This document shows, piece by piece, positions 5,379 to 7,553 of a DNA stretch of 7,553 bases. The translations under genes and the position numbers were made by a program. Position 1 is the first letter of the stretch, and each line of letters begins with the position of its first letter. The notes beneath the pieces are model-generated. The model was not told the origin of the DNA, made no database searches, and saw only the letters and a list, made by a program, of their open reading frames with translations. The stretch is from Anaerobacillus sp. (GTDB lineage Bacteria > Bacillota > Bacilli > Bacillales_H > Anaerobacillaceae): NCBI GenBank assembly GCA_007120055.1, contig SKOL01000545.1, forward strand, positions 1 through 7,553, in the 5' to 3' direction.

Positions 5379-5953
5379 CTTGTTTCAGCTTTAATGTTTT
5401 GCGTTGCCATTAAGCGTCCATCTTTATCAGTGAAGTCTTGGTCCATTTTCTCAAATGTCTTTTCAAAGATTAGCATAAAGTCTGGGCCGTATATATGTTT
5501 CACGATCGACATGACCTCTGAAAATTCTGGAAATTTACCATAAAGTTCTTTAATTGGTAGTGAACCTTCGTAAACACCAGTGTCTTTAGGGTCGTAGACG
5601 GCTAAAGTGTCAAGGAGAAGTTTTTCCCCTTGTTCTGTCAGGAAAACATACGTATTACGCTTATCATTTTGCTTTTTAGAAAATGTCAGAAGCCCTCGCT
5701 CTTCTAATTTCTTTGAGAAGTTAAACGCTGTAGAAACGTGCATTACACCAAACTTGGCAATATCAGAAATTGAAGCCCCCTCTAAGTGATAGGCAATCCA
5801 TAAAATATGATGTTCATTAATATTCAAATCAAATGGTTTTATCCAATTTTGCCAATCTTTTTCAATCGATTTCCATAGCGCTTTACTTAATTGAGCAACT
5901 TTATGACCATATATAATTGATTGCTTGATGGAGTATGGCGCGTTATTATCCAT
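5375..5953 (-). CDS. hpr: transition-state repressor Hpr/ScoC (MarR family)
   Basis: Hpr (ScoC) is a DNA-binding repressor of extracellular protease genes such as aprE and nprE, and of sporulation and peptide-transport genes in B. subtilis. The 192-residue product matches it very closely over residues 15-105, including the [15 protein letters not shown] block (20-34), [13 protein letters not shown] (43-55), the recognition helix region [18 protein letters not shown] (70-87) and the wing NDKRNTYV (96-103). The C-terminal part keeps the KFPE and HIYGPDFM segments. The B. subtilis protein is about 203 residues (from memory), with a longer tail. GGAGG (complement of 5960-5964) lies 6 nt before the ATG. 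The gene overlaps yhaI tail to tail by 4 bp, and its probable terminator lies inside yhaI. Identification is firm. Confidence 0.97.
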   Translation of the reverse strand: MDNNAPYSIKQSIIYGHKVAQLSKALWKSIEKDWQNWIKPFDLNINEHHILWIAYHLEGASISDIAKFGVMHVSTAFNFSKKLEERGLLTFSKKQNDKRNTYVFLTEQGEKLLLDTLAVYDPKDTGVYEGSLPIKELYGKFPEFSEVMSIVKHIYGPDFMLIFEKTFEKMDQDFTDKDGRLMATQNIKAETS

Positions 5954-6042
5954 ATGAGACCTCCGATTTTAAAATTATTTCACGTACGTTCCATGAAGTG
6001 TTTTTTGAAAATTCATTATTTTTTTGATAAAATGATATATTC

Positions 6043-6072
6043 ATAATATCACATAAAATAAACGAATAACAA
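6043..6072 (-). promoter_or_regulatory. candidate SigA promoter for hpr
   Basis: On the minus strand TTGTTA (complement of 6067-6072) and TATTAT (complement of 6043-6048) are separated by 18 bp, and a TG dinucleotide lies 2 nt upstream of the -10. A GATAATATT (6101-6109) further upstream fits the ScoC consensus RATANTATY (from memory), which would allow autoregulation. The region is so AT-rich that both calls are weak. Confidence 0.4.
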
Positions 6073-6116
6073 TAAAAAAATGAATTTATTTTATTTTTCT
6101 GATAATATTTACCTAA

Positions 6117-6186
6117 TGAATTCCATCATTCGATATTTTCGTCATTAAGTCTCTATATGGATCAATTTAGGTAATTATGAAATTCA
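6117..6186. mobile_element. MITE-like dispersed repeat, copy 2 (internally deleted, 70 bp)
   Basis: The left arm TGAATTCCATCATT (6117-6130) is a diverged version of the family end, while the right arm AATTATGAAATTCA (6173-6186) is identical to that of the copy at 7175-7286. The two copies align throughout except that 42 bp, most of the internal stem-loop, are missing here. The junction falls on ATATG (6155-6159), a word found twice at the matching positions of the longer copy (7213-7217 and 7255-7259). It lies upstream of hpr and downstream of the YtxH gene. Confidence 0.82.
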
Positions 6187-6197
6187 CTCCACTAGAA

Positions 6198-6235
6198 GAA
6201 AAAATAAGGCTTCCACCACATGACTGAGTGGAAGC
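6198..6235 (-). terminator. intrinsic terminator of the YtxH-domain gene
   Basis: GCTTCCAC (6209-6216) pairs perfectly with GTGGAAGC (6228-6235) around an 11-nt loop. On the minus strand it is followed by CTTATTTTTTC (complement of 6198-6208). It stands about 48 bp past the gene's stop codon. Confidence 0.78.
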
Positions 6236-6239
6236 AACG

Positions 6240-6279
6240 CTTGCGCTTTTCAGGTCTAAACGAGGCACTTGCGCTTTTC
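6240..6279. repeat. pair of CTTGCGCTTTTC direct repeats (GAAAAGCGCAAG family)
   Basis: The 12-bp word CTTGCGCTTTTC occurs at 6240-6251 and again at 6268-6279, with a 28-bp period. Its complement GAAAAGCGCAAG resembles the start of a dispersed repeat common in Bacillus-group intergenic regions (from memory). Here it sits between the YtxH gene stop and its terminator, so it would be in the 3' end of that mRNA. Confidence 0.6.
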
Positions 6280-6282
6280 TTT

Positions 6283-6654
6283 TTATAAAGGTTTTTTGAT
6301 TTCGGATTCCAATTGATCAATCGTCTCGTGAAGTTCTTCAATACTACGTTGAATATCAGCTACCGTCGGTTCAACATCTTTTTTCCATTCTTTAATGGAG
6401 TTTTGTACGTCTGTTGATACTGTTTTAATCGTAGTTGCTCCTTCTTTTGCAGCAATTTCAACTTTATTTTTAAGCTCCATAGTTTGTTCTCTTACATTTG
6501 ATAAAGAATCGATTAACTCATTAACGTTAGAGCCAATCATTTTTTGAACGTCAGATCCAGATTTTGGTGTTGATAACAATGTAACTGCTCCTCCAATAAT
6601 ACTACCAGTCACAAAACCGTAAAAAAGTGCTTTTCCACTCATTTTGATCACCAT
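6283..6654 (-). CDS. yhaH: YtxH-domain protein (YhaH-like)
   Basis: The product is a 123-residue protein of the YtxH/gas-vesicle-like family. A glycine-rich N-terminal membrane helix (about 8-28, GKALFYGFVTGSIIGGAV) is followed by the family motif LLSTPKSGSDVQ (26-37) and a long amphipathic helical tail (about 40-120), likely coiled coil, facing the cytoplasm. YhaH is the yhaH product next to hpr in B. subtilis, a general-stress protein there; the position supports orthology. Two ATGs are possible: 6654 (MVIKMSGK), with AAAGGA 5 nt upstream, and 6642 (MSGK), which fits the usual YtxH N-terminus and has a GGTGATC word just before it. I report the longer form; the shorter is almost as likely. 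No SigB promoter is evident. The molecular function is unknown. Confidence 0.85.
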   Translation of the reverse strand: MVIKMSGKALFYGFVTGSIIGGAVTLLSTPKSGSDVQKMIGSNVNELIDSLSNVREQTMELKNKVEIAAKEGATTIKTVSTDVQNSIKEWKKDVEPTVADIQRSIEELHETIDQLESEIKKPL

Positions 6655-6805
6655 TCCTTTCCTTTATATAGGTTTGTCCGTTTTTTTATTAGATTATCAC
6701 ATTTTAGTGGAAGTTTGAATATGAATATAATATTTCAATAATATTATTCTTACTAACGTAATAATATAAGAAAAATGAATAAGTTTAAAGAAGGGGGATG
6801 ATTGA
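6655..6805. other. AT-rich divergent promoter region
   Basis: This 151-bp region separates the minus-strand YtxH gene from the plus-strand 66-residue gene and must carry both promoters. For the plus strand, TTGAAT (6715-6720) with TAATAT (6739-6744) at 18 bp is the best pair I see. A short dyad AATAATATT (6737-6745) overlaps that -10. No minus-strand promoter stands out. Confidence 0.35.
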
Positions 6806-7006
6806 GTGTACGGTATTATTTTTGCGTTATTCTCTTTGGCATTACTATTATTCTATGGAATGACCCATACGTTTATATTTGTAAGGAAAATGAAACGTGA
6901 TTTCGAATGCAAAAAAACATATGTGAAGTATGGTCGTTTCCTCGGAGCCTCAGGGTGTGTCAGCTTAATTTTAGCCATCCTTCTTTATTATTATGGTGTT
7001 GGATGA
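6806..7006 (+). CDS. small two-helix membrane protein, unrecognised (66 aa)
   Basis: The protein begins MYGIIFALFSLALLLFYGMT. One transmembrane helix lies at about 3-25, followed by a basic loop (about 27-44, with RKMKRDFECKKTYVKYGR) and a second helix (about 45-63). The positive loop would lie in the cytoplasm, leaving both short ends outside. I do not recognise a family. The start is GTG at 6806, set by AGGGGG (6792-6797) 8 nt upstream; no other start fits the frame. A hairpin at 7039-7070 follows the stop. In B. subtilis this position between yhaH and serC is held by trpP, the tryptophan transporter (from memory). The present gene is too short to be trpP and has a different topology. Confidence 0.75.
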   Translation: MYGIIFALFSLALLLFYGMTHTFIFVRKMKRDFECKKTYVKYGRFLGASGCVSLILAILLYYYGVG

Positions 7007-7038
7007 TTTTTTTGATGTAGCAACGGTTGTTTAGATTA

Positions 7039-7074
7039 CTACTTCGCACCTATTTTTAGGAGCGAAGTAGCTTT
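7039..7074 (+). terminator. hairpin terminator after the 66-residue gene
   Basis: CTACTTCGC (7039-7047) pairs with GCGAAGTAG (7062-7070), and CCT/AGG extend the stem past one A-A mismatch to a 6-nt loop. Only CTTTATAAG follows, so the T-tract is short but the stem is strong. Confidence 0.65.
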
Positions 7075-7079
7075 ATAAG

Positions 7080-7172
7080 TTCGGAATCTCCCTTTTCAAT
7101 GCATCCAGGTTCACCAGCCCAGAATGAGAGGAGAATCAAAACTATAAGGTATTTGTGTCTACTATTTACTCT
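7080..7172. other. unexplained segment between the terminator and the repeat copy 3
   Basis: The stretch at about 7080-7140 is visibly more GC-rich than its surroundings (CATCCAGGTTCACCAGCCC). On the minus strand a 42-codon frame starts with ATGAAATTC inside the adjacent repeat end and runs to a stop at about 7057. It has no ribosome binding site and I do not call it a gene. It could be debris of a lost gene. Confidence 0.4.
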
Positions 7173-7174
7173 AA

Positions 7175-7286
7175 TGAATTTCATAATTCAATATTTTCGC
7201 CATTAAGTAACTATATGTAATTGCGTTAACCCGTTCGCAACTACATATAGTTTGATATGGCTCATTTTAGGTAATTATGAAATTCA
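7175..7286. mobile_element. MITE-like dispersed repeat, copy 3 (full length, 112 bp)
   Basis: The left end TGAATTTCATAATT (7175-7188) is exactly the inverse of the right end AATTATGAAATTCA (7273-7286), a perfect 14-bp terminal inverted repeat. GCCAT (7199-7203) faces ATGGC (7257-7261). An inner stem of 16 pairs with one mismatch (7209-7225 with 7236-7252) closes a 10-nt loop. It aligns along its whole length with 473-580. It ends one base before the serC stop codon (complement of 7288-7290). Confidence 0.9.
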
Positions 7287-7287
7287 C

Positions 7288-7553
7288 TCACTCATGTAGT
7301 TTTTTAAATTTATTCATAAACTGTTGCAGTTGATCGCAAGCTTCATAAGGAACAGCATTATAAATCGAAGCTCTGCATCCCCCTACAGAGCGATGACCGT
7401 TTAAGCCGACAAAACCTTCTTCTTTCGCTTCGTGTAAAAACTTCTTACTTAACTCTTCACTACGTAAGTTAAAGGTTAAATTCATTAAAGAACGGCTCTC
7501 TGTTTCAGCATGTCCTTGGTAAAATCCGTCACTTTCATCAATGGCATTATAAA
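7288..7553 (-). CDS. serC: phosphoserine aminotransferase SerC, C-terminal part (cut by window edge)
   Basis: SerC is a PLP-dependent transaminase of serine biosynthesis that exchanges amino groups between 3-phosphohydroxypyruvate and glutamate. The gene continues to the right, and 87 C-terminal residues are visible, beginning YNAIDESDGFY. Family hallmarks are present: the SRSLMNLTFNLR block, the EEGFVGLNGHRSVGGCRAS block with the substrate-binding HRSVGG(C)RAS motif, and IYNAVPYEACDQLQQFM before the end. No active-site lysine can be checked because it lies in the missing part. The C-terminus, KKLHE, has a normal length. The stop codon lies at the outer edge of a MITE-like repeat, overlapping the CTC that follows each copy of this family. 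Identification is firm. Confidence 0.95.
   Translation of the reverse strand, partial: YNAIDESDGFYQGHAETESRSLMNLTFNLRSEELSKKFLHEAKEEGFVGLNGHRSVGGCRASIYNAVPYEACDQLQQFMNKFKKLHE

Noticed and set aside
5607..5789. Plus-strand open frame of 60 codons
   Set aside because: It is antisense to the DNA-binding region of hpr, which is an unambiguous gene, and has no similarity that I recognise.
6737..6748. ScoC-type RATANTATY sites in the yhaH upstream region (AATAATATT and AATATTATT)
   Set aside because: They match the short consensus, but the stretch is almost pure AT and such matches are expected by chance.

Overview
The window looks like a chromosomal segment of a low-GC, endospore-forming member of the Bacillaceae. 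The evidence is the near-verbatim Hpr/ScoC, YhaI, YtxH/YhaH-type, PrsA and SerC proteins, the two YjcZ-type spore microproteins, and the strong AGGAGG-type ribosome binding sites. The gene order prsA ... yhaI-hpr-yhaH ... serC matches, from memory, the prsA-yhaI-hpr-yhaH-trpP-serC neighbourhood of Bacillus subtilis. The acidic PrsA fits an alkaliphile or salt-tolerant Bacillus relative, but that is only an inference.

Layout. Positions 1-260 hold the right edge of a 51-bp tandem array in which each unit carries two inverted repeats. Positions 321-445 form one long imperfect hairpin that probably also terminates prsA. prsA (minus) runs 594-1469. A gene-poor stretch (1470-1854) leads into two YjcZ-family microprotein genes (plus). 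A small minus-strand membrane-protein gene (2177-2356) follows, with its own promoter, ribosome binding site and terminator. Next come a YpmS-like membrane-anchored protein (2470-3045), a structured intergenic element (3043-3237), a REC-GGDEF-REC diguanylate cyclase (3346-4998) and yhaI (5043-5378). yhaI overlaps hpr (minus, 5375-5953) tail to tail by 4 bp. A YtxH-domain gene (minus), an unrecognised 66-residue membrane protein (plus) and the C-terminal end of serC (minus, cut by the window edge) complete the set.

How the genes relate. Hpr/ScoC is the transition-state repressor of extracellular protease genes, and PrsA is the lipoprotein foldase that folds secreted proteins after export, so the conserved block links control and quality of secretion. 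The YjcZ proteins are sporulation-associated. The diguanylate cyclase is likely co-transcribed with yhaI and would feed c-di-GMP into the same lifestyle decision; this is an inference from position only.

The most notable non-coding signal is a dispersed, MITE-like repeat present three times (473-580, 6117-6186, 7175-7286). It has 14-bp terminal inverted repeats based on TGAATTTCATAATT and an internal stem conserved by compensatory base changes between two copies. The third copy is an internally deleted derivative. Two copies sit directly 3' of genes (prsA and serC). A second notable point is that the probable hpr terminator lies inside the yhaI coding sequence.
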